Source: Caryophanales bacterium UBA7581
GTDB taxonomy: Bacteria; Bacillota_I; Bacilli_A; RFN20; CAG-826
Length of the DNA: 52,972 nucleotides
Direction: 5' to 3'
Assembly: GCA_002477825.1 (NCBI GenBank)
Contig: DLKT01000025.1
Span: forward strand, 1 to 52,972
Shown: positions 15,211 through 23,251 of the stretch, piece after piece
Layout of the letters: each line of letters starts with the position of its first letter
Position numbering within the stretch: the stretch's first letter is position 1
The notes under the pieces: generated by a model
Database searches by the model: none
What the model saw: the letters and a program-made list of their open reading frames with translations, nothing else
Told to the model about the DNA's origin: nothing
Position numbers and translations under genes: made by a program

Positions 15211-16059
15211 AAACACATTGACTCCTGTAAAAAGGAGTCTTTTTTTTAGAATTTTTCCAATGCGAAGAGAAGGTGCTAATAAATAGACTTGAGTATAGAC
15301 AGATAAAGAAGAAAAAGAAAGAATAATTAATAAGATAGCAAAGGAAAGTTGAGATAAATGATTCACGAAATATAATGTGGAATTAGTAAATTCAAAAAAG
15401 CCATATAGTCCATAGCTTAAAAGCGGAGAAGGAATTTTCTTTAATAATAAAAAAGGAAAAGAGAATAAAAGCATAGAACCTAATAAAAGTAAACATGTGT
15501 TAGCGGTAGAAAAAATGGCTTTTGAAACATAGTTTTCTTCTTGAGGTAAAGAAAAAACTTCTTCTTTTTCTTCTTTAAATTTTTTTGCTTGAAGAAAATA
15601 AGAAAGCGTATTAGGTACATAAAGAATAACAAGCAAAATGATTTTCATTTTCAAAGAAAAATGAGGAAGTAAAATGCTAAAAATAAAAGGAAAAGAAGGG
15701 AGTAAATAACAAGATAAAATCATTTCACCTTCTTGCTTAGAAAAGAAACCTTTTTGAATAGATTCTTCAACGTAACTCGCTAAAGTGGGGGTTCCGCTAA
15801 ATAGACCGAGTAAAATAATTAAATTACGATAAATCGCGTGAGCGTTTTTTCTTCTTTTCTTTTTAAAGAATTGATAGAGATAATAAAGTCCACCGGAATG
15901 AAGAAACAAATAATCAAATAGCATGCTGGGCGCTAAAGAGGGAAGAACAGTAAATAAAAAATTGTGTAATACTTCTTGACTAATAAAAGAAAAAGCTCGT
16001 GAAAAATAAATCACGAGTAGTAAGCATAATAAGAAAAAATAAGATAGATATTTTCGCAT
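15175..16059 (-). CDS. ylbJ: YlbJ-like sporulation membrane protein
   Basis: A polytopic membrane protein of about 294 residues with seven or eight hydrophobic helices and a conserved LFSGTPTLASYVEES-type loop (near residue 90) as in the nucleoside-recognition/YlbJ group. YlbJ in Bacillus sits next to coaD and is sporulation-associated. This copy is clearly shorter than the usual 400 or so residues and is inverted relative to coaD, with overlapping 3' ends. The start at 16059 (MRKYL) was chosen as the ATG nearest the first helix; 16080 is possible. Confidence 0.65.
   Translation of the reverse strand: MRKYLSYFFLLCLLLVIYFSRAFSFISQEVLHNFLFTVLPSLAPSMLFDYLFLHSGGLYYLYQFFKKKRRKNAHAIYRNLIILLGLFSGTPTLASYVEESIQKGFFSKQEGEMILSCYLLPSFPFIFSILLPHFSLKMKIILLVILYVPNTLSYFLQAKKFKEEKEEVFSLPQEENYVSKAIFSTANTCLLLLGSMLLFSFPFLLLKKIPSPLLSYGLYGFFEFTNSTLYFVNHLSQLSFAILLIILSFSSLSVYTQVYLLAPSLRIGKILKKRLLFTGVNVFLILILFFLQVF
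15219..15248 (+). terminator. Terminator of coaD embedded in the ylbJ coding region
   Basis: GACTCC (15220-15225) pairs with GGAGTC (15234-15239), followed by eight T. The whole hairpin is antisense to the last codons of ylbJ. Confidence 0.8.
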
Positions 16060-16104
16060 GGCCTTCACCATTTTTACCATATGGGAAAAGGCGCTGGAAT
16101 ATGA

Positions 16105-16875
16105 TTATTTTTGGAAAATGACGCTTAAATGACGACCAGTAGTTTTATCTCTTTTATAAGAGAAGAAAAGAGCTTCGCTTTCAAAAGTGCAACCTTCATA
16201 AACAGAAATATTTATCGAAGGAATTCCGGCATCTCTTGCTTGGATAACATTTAAAAGGGGAACATCTAAAAAATGAACACCACTTGTTGATTTCATACCT
16301 TTTAAGAAATCTTCTCCGTAGATTTGAATAAATTCTTCAGGAGTCATATCTAAAGAACAATGAGAGAAGGTAAGAGCAGGTCCAAGATGAACATAAATAT
16401 CGTTAGGATCAATATGTTCTTCTTTAATAATATAGGTAAGTGATTTATAGACGACCTTTTTTAAAGTGCCTGTTTTACCGGCATGAATAATACCCACTAG
16501 ATGGTGTTTAGGAGAAGCAAAGAAAACAGGTACGCAGTCAGCGTGAAAAACGCCTAGGGCTAAGCCGCTTTCAAACGTATATAAAGCATCACAAGGACCG
16601 ACGCCACTTTCAAAAGAATCTTGGCCTTTTCCTAGCATTGAAGAATCTACTTTCATAATAATATCTGTATGTTGTTGATAAGCAGTAATTAAATGATCTA
16701 ATGTTAAGTGATGGTCCGTGCATAAACGAGTACGATTTAAAATAACACACTCTTTATCGTCGCCTACTTGATAAGCTTGATTAAAAGAGTTGTAAGGAGC
16801 TTTAGAAAAGCCACCATTTCGATCAGAAGTAAATGCCACTACATTTGGAAGTGAATCCCAGTATATATATCCCAT
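16105..16875 (-). CDS. pgeF: PgeF/YlmD-family laccase-domain protein
   Basis: Multicopper polyphenol oxidase (DUF152) family, known as peptidoglycan editing factor or purine nucleoside phosphorylase-like enzymes. Visible signatures are FTSDRNGGFS near residue 15, HADCVPVFF near 110 and HAGKTGTLKKV near 131, where most homologs have a HAGWRGT-like motif. GPCDALYT lies near 93. Length 256 is typical. It is upstream of ylbJ on the same strand with about 45 bases between them. Confidence 0.85.
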   Translation of the reverse strand: MGYIYWDSLPNVVAFTSDRNGGFSKAPYNSFNQAYQVGDDKECVILNRTRLCTDHHLTLDHLITAYQQHTDIIMKVDSSMLGKGQDSFESGVGPCDALYTFESGLALGVFHADCVPVFFASPKHHLVGIIHAGKTGTLKKVVYKSLTYIIKEEHIDPNDIYVHLGPALTFSHCSLDMTPEEFIQIYGEDFLKGMKSTSGVHFLDVPLLNVIQARDAGIPSINISVYEGCTFESEALFFSYKRDKTTGRHLSVIFQK

Positions 16876-16998
16876 AAATTTTATCCTCTTTCGATTTATT
16901 TTAAAAAAATTTCAAAAAAAAGTAAACATACCTCAACTAGAAAAGAGAAGATAAATGAATGAAAAAGAGTTTAGATAGTTCCATTTCGTATTTCCTTT

Positions 16999-17007
16999 CA
17001 TATTCTA
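16999..17007 (+). promoter_or_regulatory. Candidate SigE/SigK-like -10 motif
   Basis: CATATTCTA fits CATA-N3-TA and ends 23 bases before the ATG of the CotD-like gene. It is the third such motif at about the same distance from a coat-like gene in this window. Confidence 0.45.
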
Positions 17008-17030
17008 TAAAGTAAGCAAGGAGGGATTTT

Positions 17031-17255
17031 ATGCACTGTCGGTGTACGCCACAATGCCCGTGTAAATACGACCCCGTCGTTTTACCTGTTCGTGAAAGAG
17101 TTTGTGACCGTTACTATTGTGTGGAACAACCAGTCATTTGCCCAATGAACACACGCATTGTAAATCATTTTGTTCCGCGTCCGGTTTATTACCCGACTTA
17201 CACAACTTCAGAAGAGAACGTTTGTGAAGGTAATGCCCGTCCATATAATCGTTAG
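17031..17255 (+). CDS. CotD-like spore coat protein
   Basis: A 74-residue protein rich in Cys (nine), Pro, Tyr and Val: MHCRCTPQCPCKYDPVVLPV, then VNHFVPRPVYYPTYTTSEENV. The MHC-start, P-[IV]-V-x-P block and the xVxHxVPxxxYYPxxT segment resemble the CotD family of inner coat proteins. Strong AAGGAGGG at 17018-17025. It is monocistronic, closed by a terminator. There is no His-rich tract as in B. subtilis CotD, so the assignment is tentative. Confidence 0.6.
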   Translation: MHCRCTPQCPCKYDPVVLPVRERVCDRYYCVEQPVICPMNTRIVNHFVPRPVYYPTYTTSEENVCEGNARPYNR

Positions 17256-17272
17256 TTCTTTTTTGAATAAAA

Positions 17273-17307
17273 AAAACAGCCTAGGTCAAACTAGACTGTT
17301 TTATTTT
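17273..17307. terminator. Bidirectional terminator
   Basis: AAAACAG-x-CTAG pairs with CTAG-x-CTGTTTT around a 6-base loop with one mismatch, with T on both flanks. It separates the CotD-like and thioredoxin-like genes. Confidence 0.75.
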
Positions 17308-17308
17308 A

Positions 17309-18052
17309 TTAATTATAGTTTACATTTTCGAATTGATCTTGATGATAATAGAAATTACGTAAATATTGCATTCTAGGAATATCATCATCTTTAGTGGATG
17401 GAGATAAGCCCATAATGACTTCATCAATATAACCACCAACGAAAGAAACAATCATTGGAGTAGGTGCTTTAGGATCAATGACATCTTCCATACTCGAGAT
17501 GTAATCGGCACTATAAGAAACAACATCCTCACCATAATAATCAACAGTATCAAGATAATAAGCAATCGCGGTATCAAATAAATTCATTTCTTTTACAAAT
17601 TTATTATAATTTGTAGCTTTTACACTATCGTCATCTTTATCAAAGTCGGAATAAACGAAATAAACGGAAGGAGCTTTTTTGTTTCCTTTATAATCATTCC
17701 AATCTGTGCTAAAGAGTTTAAATGCTTGTTCATCGGTTTCACAGGAATCACAGCCTTTTTTGATGAAAACGAGTAAGAAATGTTGATCTTCATCGTTATC
17801 GTATAATGGGCTAAAGTCATTAGATTCTGCATATTTAAGTAGATCAGTTGTGCTTACTGTGTTTTTATTATAGAAAGCATAATTGTTTTGAGATTTAGAT
17901 AAATTACTAATCCAAGAAGAAATACTTGGAATAGAGAAGACAACACCGAAGATTAAACCGACAATTAAGAGAGGTTGAATCCATGCGGTTTCTACAATCC
18001 AACGCCAAATTCTTGCAAAGAAACGGCCAATGGCCCCAAAAAACTTTTTCAT
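17309..18052 (-). CDS. Membrane-anchored extracytoplasmic thioredoxin-like protein
   Basis: A 247-residue protein with a basic, Trp/Arg-rich N-terminus, one membrane helix (about 25-45), then an extracellular domain. A CDSC pair at residues 101-104 follows a beta strand (FLLVFIKKG), and PTPMIVSFVGGYIDEVI near 205 fits the thioredoxin cis-Pro strand, so a thiol-disulfide function outside the cell is likely. The insertion between the two elements is longer than in thioredoxin A. AAGGAGG lies 12 bases before the ATG. Substrates may be the secreted Cys-containing proteins of this region; that is inference. Confidence 0.7.
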   Translation of the reverse strand: MKKFFGAIGRFFARIWRWIVETAWIQPLLIVGLIFGVVFSIPSISSWISNLSKSQNNYAFYNKNTVSTTDLLKYAESNDFSPLYDNDEDQHFLLVFIKKGCDSCETDEQAFKLFSTDWNDYKGNKKAPSVYFVYSDFDKDDDSVKATNYNKFVKEMNLFDTAIAYYLDTVDYYGEDVVSYSADYISSMEDVIDPKAPTPMIVSFVGGYIDEVIMGLSPSTKDDDIPRMQYLRNFYYHQDQFENVNYN

Positions 18053-18212
18053 AACTAATATAGACCTCCTTATATCCTAGATATAGATATAGCGAAATAA
18101 TAATATCATCTCGACGACTTTTTTTCAATAAAAAAAATAATATTTTTTATGTTGGAAGAAAATGGTTGCCTCTCCATGAAAGAAACAATCAAAAGAAAAT
18201 TGCTTCCACATC

Positions 18213-18240
18213 TTGTATTTTGCCAATAAAAGTATACAAT
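18213..18240 (+). promoter_or_regulatory. Possible promoter of the YitT gene
   Basis: TTGTAT (18213-18218), 16-base spacer, TACAAT (18235-18240), 46 bases before the ATG. The rest of the 234-base gap 18053-18286 shows only AT-rich sequence and the leader of the divergent thioredoxin-like gene. Confidence 0.45.
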
Positions 18241-18286
18241 TATGTAGCGAAGAAGCAAATACACGGAAGGATTTTGAATTATAGCT

Positions 18287-19312
18287 ATGTCACAAAGAGA
18301 ACGAATTCGTACAAAGTACGAAAACTATGTTGAAACCCATAAAAAAGCAAAAATTGTATTTGAGAATATTTGGTGTGTATTTATTTTATTAGTATCCGCT
18401 TTATGTTTTGCGATTGGATTTAGAGCGTTTATTTCTCCAGCCGCAGCTGCGGAGAATCCAAAGATTTTAACGCTAGCAACTGGCGGTATAAGTGGTGTAT
18501 CACAAATACTTGTAAAAACCTTTCAACTCATTAGGGGAAGTTATTTGAGCTCAGAAGATAAAAACACGGTTGTTTCAATTGCATACTTTGCTTTAAATGT
18601 TCCAATTTTCATTCTAGCATGGAAAGGAATTGGAAAACGTTTTGCTATATTTACGATGATAAATGTTGTTGCCACATCCATTTTTAATAAAATTATTCCA
18701 GAAAGTTTAGTGGGATTATTTGATGCAGGAAATTTCTTGGAAGATAACTTTTCACGGGCTTTATTTGGTGGAATTTGTATTGGATTAAGTAGTGGCTTAT
18801 CACTTATGGTAGATGGTTCCTCTGGAGGTTTAGACGTTATTTCTTATTATATTGCTACAAAAAAGTCCACTTCTGTAGGTAAATACGTTCTACTTTTTAA
18901 TGGAATTGTCGTTGTTTTATTTACACTTTTAAGCTATTTCCCAGTCAACGCTAGCGATACAACTCATGATCACGTTTGGATTGTATTATTGTATGGTATT
19001 GTTTACTTATTTGTTGTTTCTTTAGTATTGGATCATTTAAGTAGAAGAAATAAAAAAACACAAATTCAAATTATCACAACCAAAGACACTTTACCAAAAG
19101 TGTTAATGGCAAACTTCCATCATGGTTGTACAGTTGTGGACGCTAAAGGCGCCTTTTCTGGTGAAGGAAAGAAAATTATTTATATGGTTGTGTCAACTTA
19201 TGAAGTAAAAAGAGCTATTCGCGTCATTCAAGAAGCCGATCCACAAGCCTTTATTAATTGCGTTTCTGTATCGGCCGTCTATGGACGTTTCTACGTTGAG
19301 CCAATTAAATAA
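18287..19312 (+). CDS. YitT-family membrane protein with DUF2179 domain
   Basis: A 341-residue protein with about five membrane helices (residues 25-245), including the GGISGVSQILVK and DGSSGGLDVISYYIATKK family motifs. A cytoplasmic DUF2179 domain follows (about 260-341: QIQIITTKDTLPKVLMAN, GCTVVDAKGAFSG, INCVSVSAVYGRFY). YitT proteins are widespread in Firmicutes with no firm function. The N-terminal basic extension of about 25 residues is longer than in typical members. The ribosome binding site is poor: GGAAGG lies about 16 bases before the ATG. Confidence 0.88.
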   Translation: MSQRERIRTKYENYVETHKKAKIVFENIWCVFILLVSALCFAIGFRAFISPAAAAENPKILTLATGGISGVSQILVKTFQLIRGSYLSSEDKNTVVSIAYFALNVPIFILAWKGIGKRFAIFTMINVVATSIFNKIIPESLVGLFDAGNFLEDNFSRALFGGICIGLSSGLSLMVDGSSGGLDVISYYIATKKSTSVGKYVLLFNGIVVVLFTLLSYFPVNASDTTHDHVWIVLLYGIVYLFVVSLVLDHLSRRNKKTQIQIITTKDTLPKVLMANFHHGCTVVDAKGAFSGEGKKIIYMVVSTYEVKRAIRVIQEADPQAFINCVSVSAVYGRFYVEPIK

Positions 19313-19381
19313 AATGTTTTTCTCTTTGTAAAAAGAAAATATGTTAAAATATACGTAGATTGAGAAAGGAATGATTTTTTT

Positions 19382-20287
19382 ATGCTACATTGTTTTCAAA
19401 TATTAGAAGATGTTATATCTAGTACTACTACTGGTGGGGATACAAATCCAAGTAATCCTACGAATAACAATATAACTTTTGATAAAGTTCTTGAAGCACT
19501 ATGGAATTGGGCAAAAACGACCGGTGTTAAAATTTTAATTGCGATTGTTGTTTTAATTGTTTCATTTTTCATTATTAAAGTAGTGACCAATCGCATTAAA
19601 AAAAGAATGCAAAAAAATAAAAAAGTGGATAAAACCATTTCTAAAACTTTATTGCGCTGCGGTAATCTTTTAGCTAAGATTTTAGTTGTTGTTGCATTAG
19701 TTAGTTATTTAGGAATTGATACTAGCGGTGTTACAGCATTAATTACTTCATTAGGTGTCTGCGTTGGTTTAGCGGTCAATGGTGCCTTATCTAACTTAGC
19801 TGGTGGTTTCTTAATTTTAATTACACGACCATTTAAAATTGATGATTTTATTGAAGCAGAAGGTTATTCAGGTACCGTCATTGATATTCGAATTACGGAT
19901 ACTAAAATTAGAACTCCCGATAATAAAATTGTTTATTTACCCAATGGAAAGTTATCGGCTGCTGAAATTGTAAATTATTCCGAAGAAGCAACAAGACGTG
20001 TCGATATCACTTTTGGAATTTCTTATGATAATGATTTTGAAAAAGCTAAAAGCATTTTAATGGATTTAAGTAACCAACATGCAAAAGTGTTAAAAGATCC
20101 AGCGCCTAGTGTTCGTATGTCTGAGCAAGGCGATAGTAGCATTAATTTAACCTTAAAAGTATGGGTCCTTAATGGCGATTATTGGGACGTAAAATTTGAT
20201 TTATTAGAAGCTGCTAAAAAGGCTTTTGATGAAAATCATATTGAAATTCCTTATAATCAATTGGATGTTCATATTAAAAATCAATAG
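19382..20287 (+). CDS. MscS-family small-conductance mechanosensitive channel
   Basis: A 301-residue channel of the MscS type. It has an Asn/Thr-rich N-terminus, three membrane helices with the pore-lining TM3 segment near residues 118-145 (ALITSLGVCVGLAVNGALSNLAGG), then the cytoplasmic beta domain (RPFKIDDFIEAEGYSGTVIDI, LPNGKLSAAEIVNYS). It releases solutes during osmotic downshock. GAAAGGA precedes the ATG. It is monocistronic with its own terminator. Confidence 0.93.
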   Translation: MLHCFQILEDVISSTTTGGDTNPSNPTNNNITFDKVLEALWNWAKTTGVKILIAIVVLIVSFFIIKVVTNRIKKRMQKNKKVDKTISKTLLRCGNLLAKILVVVALVSYLGIDTSGVTALITSLGVCVGLAVNGALSNLAGGFLILITRPFKIDDFIEAEGYSGTVIDIRITDTKIRTPDNKIVYLPNGKLSAAEIVNYSEEATRRVDITFGISYDNDFEKAKSILMDLSNQHAKVLKDPAPSVRMSEQGDSSINLTLKVWVLNGDYWDVKFDLLEAAKKAFDENHIEIPYNQLDVHIKNQ

Positions 20288-20294
20288 TTTTGAA

Positions 20295-20326
20295 AATGCG
20301 TCTAGTTTTTTAGACGTATTTTTTTT
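20295..20326 (+). terminator. Terminator of the MscS gene
   Basis: Ten-base arms AATGCGTCTA/TAGACGTATT with one G-U pair and a GTTTTT loop, followed by a T run. Confidence 0.9.
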
Positions 20327-20332
20327 AAAAAA

Positions 20333-20362
20333 TTGCACCTTCTCGCTTTTAAAAAGCGTATT
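20333..20362 (+). promoter_or_regulatory. Candidate ECF-sigma-type autoregulatory promoter
   Basis: TTGCACCTT (20333-20341) and CGTATT (20357-20362) have the ACC-N17-CGTA arrangement of ECF promoters; a sigma-A -10 is not evident. A CGCTTTT/AAAAGCG inverted repeat (20344-20358) fills the spacer. It ends 32 bases before the sigma gene start. Confidence 0.45.
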
Positions 20363-20394
20363 ACTTTATTGAAGACTGAAAGGAGGAAGTTCCG

Positions 20395-20964
20395 TTGAAT
20401 TTATCAAAAGCTTTATACGTAGCTTATCAACAAGGAAATACCAAGAAAATAGAGCAACTATTTGATAAGATTTACGAACAATACGCCGATTTAGTCTTTG
20501 TCTTAATTTCCAAATATGTTTTTATCAAAGAAGATATTGAAGAATTAACAAATGATGTTTTTATTTCTTTCTTCACTCATTTAGATGATTTGGATCCAAA
20601 GAAGAATTTTAAATATTATTTGATGACTTCAGCTAAAAATCAAGCACTAAGTTATTTAAGAAGATGGAACCGCTACGTCACAGTGGATATGGATTCGATT
20701 GAAGCGCAGCACCATGAAGATTCAAGTTACACCGAACTCATTGAAGAATGGAAAAGGTGTATTACTGAAGAAGAAATTCGCTTGATTTTAAAACATGTTT
20801 TGGAAGGGTATGAATTGAAAGAAATAGCAAATTTAGAGCATCGTTCCATCAATACGGTGAAAAGTTGCTATCGAAGAGCAATTCAAAAATTAAGAAAAAT
20901 GTATAAGGAAGGTGAAAGAGATGAAAAAAATAGAAGAGATAATCAAAGAAAAATCCGACTATAG
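20395..20964 (+). CDS. ECF-type sigma-70 family RNA polymerase sigma factor
   Basis: A 189-residue sigma factor with region 2 (about residues 20-95: FDKIYEQYADLVFVLISKYV, KEDIEELTNDVFISFFTHL, SAKNQALSYLRR) and region 4 helix-turn-helix (about 120-175: EIRLILKHVLEGYELKEIANL, SINTVKSCYRRAIQKLR), and no region 1 or 3, i.e. ECF architecture. The start is TTG, with AGGAGG eight bases upstream; no ATG fits. The 3' end overlaps by 44 bases the next gene, a transmembrane protein that is the likely anti-sigma or sensor, as usual for ECF pairs. The regulon is unknown. Confidence 0.88.
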   Translation: MNLSKALYVAYQQGNTKKIEQLFDKIYEQYADLVFVLISKYVFIKEDIEELTNDVFISFFTHLDDLDPKKNFKYYLMTSAKNQALSYLRRWNRYVTVDMDSIEAQHHEDSSYTELIEEWKRCITEEEIRLILKHVLEGYELKEIANLEHRSINTVKSCYRRAIQKLRKMYKEGERDEKNRRDNQRKIRL

Positions 20965-23251
20965 AAAAGACGCTTCTTCACTTAAAAAATCAATTTCTTT
21001 TTCAATGTATGAAAAAAAGAAAGTGGTCGTGCCTTTTAAAAAGTGGGGTTGGTCTTTGCTTGCTATATTTTTAATTGGAATCGTTTCGGTTACTGCTTTA
21101 ATTAAAGGAGACAATCCTTCAACAAGTAGTGGCAATACGAGTTCCAGTAACAATGGTGGATATAATCCACCTGATCACAATACACCAACGATTCCTCAAG
21201 AAAAATATGAAACTTTAGCGTTTAAAAATAAACGAAATGTTGTGGATCGTTATGAAAAAAATGCTTCTTTTATTGATACAGGCTTTGAAATGGTAAAAGT
21301 TGATGAAGCACTTCAAGTTTCTGAAACTTTAAATGATACATTTGAAGTAGATGCAACGGAATTTAAAGAAGGAGAAGTAGGAAAATATAATATTACGATT
21401 TCTTCTAACTCGAATAAGCATCTTAAAATGCGCTATGAAGTTCAAGTCGTTGATGAAACGATTCAATCTATTGAAATTGATCAAAGTAAAACAAGAAAAG
21501 TCTATTATTTAGGTGAACCAGTTTTAAAAGAAGATGTTTATTTAAATAAGATCTGCGTTGATTCTAATGGAAAAACGTTAGATCCAAAAGAAGTAAAAAG
21601 AATGGAATTTGAAGTAGATACTTCTAATTATGATGCAAATCGAGTGGGAACTTATAAAATTGAAGTAAGTTTAATAAATGCTAAAGGTGTTAAAAATGTT
21701 GAATATGAAGTAGAGGTAAAACCATTAGAAGATATTAATTTAGATGGTGATTATTACTTTTATGATGATGAATGTTTATCCGGCGAAGTAAACGTTTATG
21801 TAGCGAGTATTGAAGAAGGAAAGCTTATCCCACATTTTGCTGAGTTTTATAATGGCACATCGGATCAACTTACGTATTCATTTATTGATGGAAGATTGAT
21901 TTTAAGAGGGAGTAATGAAAGCCAATATCTGGAATATTTCCCAAAAGAACGAATTCTAAAACTAAGTGGAATGATAGATGAAGAATGGATTCTTTATGCG
22001 AAAAATGATTATGATAAAGCTTTTTCTATTCAAGGAGAAAACGTGAATGAAGATGAATACTATCAATTTATTGTAAAAGATGGATACATGGACGCAATGA
22101 CATTAAGTTATCTTCAATATACCTATGGAGGCGTTTATTTCGATGAAAGCTTTAAAGATGATGTAAGAGTAGAAGAGGATGTTGAAATTCAAGAAAATTC
22201 AACATTGTATGTCGGCTTTACTCCATATGAAGAAAAAGAAGAAGAGCCTTATTTTGGAACATGGTATTTTAATAGAGACTATTTCCGTATGCCTTATCTC
22301 GTTGCTTTTTCATTTGAAAATGGAAAATTAATAAATAGTAATGGCTCGGAAGTAGAAGATTATCGAGTACAAGAAACAAGTCAAGGTTATCTTCTTTGGA
22401 TTAGTCATAATGAAAAATACTTATATATTGGTGAATATGACGCTTTTATTACGGATGAAGCGATGACGAATAGAAATCAATTGACAAGATATGATGCTTT
22501 AAAGCAATGCCTTGTGACTTTATCTACTGGTCGTAGTGCTCAAAGAGTAGTCGTAGAGAAAGGAAAACCTTTAATTACAGGATTTGCTCGAGAAGGCTCA
22601 TATACGCAATTAGAGATTAATAGCTATAAAGGAACGCCGATTGAAGAAGATACTACCTTTAGTGTTAGACATATAAGTCGATATTTATTTGAGATTGAAG
22701 GAAATACTTTTGGAACATATGACGATTATTATCAAATTGTTTCCAACAATAGAATTCATGCGGATACTCAACATCGGTATTTATTAATGCATTATGATCA
22801 TTATCAAGAAGTGGTAGTGGGTTGGCTTGCTTTCTTGGATATTGATACGTTAGAAGTTTTATCGCTTGATGATGCAAGGTCTATTTTAACTTTCAATTTT
22901 AATGCAGAAAAGCTAGTTATTGAGGAAAAAGAATACGAAATCAATAATGCGTTATATGCAAATTTAGATTTTATAGGCGATTATAAAAGTGCAGAAGGAG
23001 AAAAGATAACACTAACTGAAAAAGGATGGTTTAATTACACAATGTATATTGATCGCGGTGGAGTCATTAAACCATATTCTGATTCACTTAATTACCGTCT
23101 TATCTCTTTTGATGAAAATAAAATAAGTATAGAATTAAATCGTGTTTTTGATCATAATGAAATCATAGAACTCACCTATGAAGAAGGCGTATGGAAATTC
23201 ACTTGGAATTCTCAAGAATATACGCATTCATTAAAGGAGAATAACCAATGA
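20921..23251 (+). CDS. Large transmembrane putative anti-sigma/sensor with Ig-like ectodomain
   Basis: A 776-residue single-pass protein. About 40 cytoplasmic residues (MKKIEEIIKEKSDYRKDAS...) precede one membrane helix (about 44-61), a Ser/Gly/Asn linker, and then a large extracellular part. Residues about 95-270 contain two beta-rich units ending EVGKYNITISS and RVGTYKIEVSLINAKG, resembling bacterial Ig-like (Big_3) domains. The remainder is acidic, Tyr-rich and unrecognised. The start at 20921 follows GGAAGGTG; GTG at 20912 is less likely. Overlap with the sigma gene and membrane topology indicate an anti-sigma role, though no zinc-binding anti-sigma motif is present. Confidence 0.7.
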   Translation: MKKIEEIIKEKSDYRKDASSLKKSISFSMYEKKKVVVPFKKWGWSLLAIFLIGIVSVTALIKGDNPSTSSGNTSSSNNGGYNPPDHNTPTIPQEKYETLAFKNKRNVVDRYEKNASFIDTGFEMVKVDEALQVSETLNDTFEVDATEFKEGEVGKYNITISSNSNKHLKMRYEVQVVDETIQSIEIDQSKTRKVYYLGEPVLKEDVYLNKICVDSNGKTLDPKEVKRMEFEVDTSNYDANRVGTYKIEVSLINAKGVKNVEYEVEVKPLEDINLDGDYYFYDDECLSGEVNVYVASIEEGKLIPHFAEFYNGTSDQLTYSFIDGRLILRGSNESQYLEYFPKERILKLSGMIDEEWILYAKNDYDKAFSIQGENVNEDEYYQFIVKDGYMDAMTLSYLQYTYGGVYFDESFKDDVRVEEDVEIQENSTLYVGFTPYEEKEEEPYFGTWYFNRDYFRMPYLVAFSFENGKLINSNGSEVEDYRVQETSQGYLLWISHNEKYLYIGEYDAFITDEAMTNRNQLTRYDALKQCLVTLSTGRSAQRVVVEKGKPLITGFAREGSYTQLEINSYKGTPIEEDTTFSVRHISRYLFEIEGNTFGTYDDYYQIVSNNRIHADTQHRYLLMHYDHYQEVVVGWLAFLDIDTLEVLSLDDARSILTFNFNAEKLVIEEKEYEINNALYANLDFIGDYKSAEGEKITLTEKGWFNYTMYIDRGGVIKPYSDSLNYRLISFDENKISIELNRVFDHNEIIELTYEEGVWKFTWNSQEYTHSLKENNQ

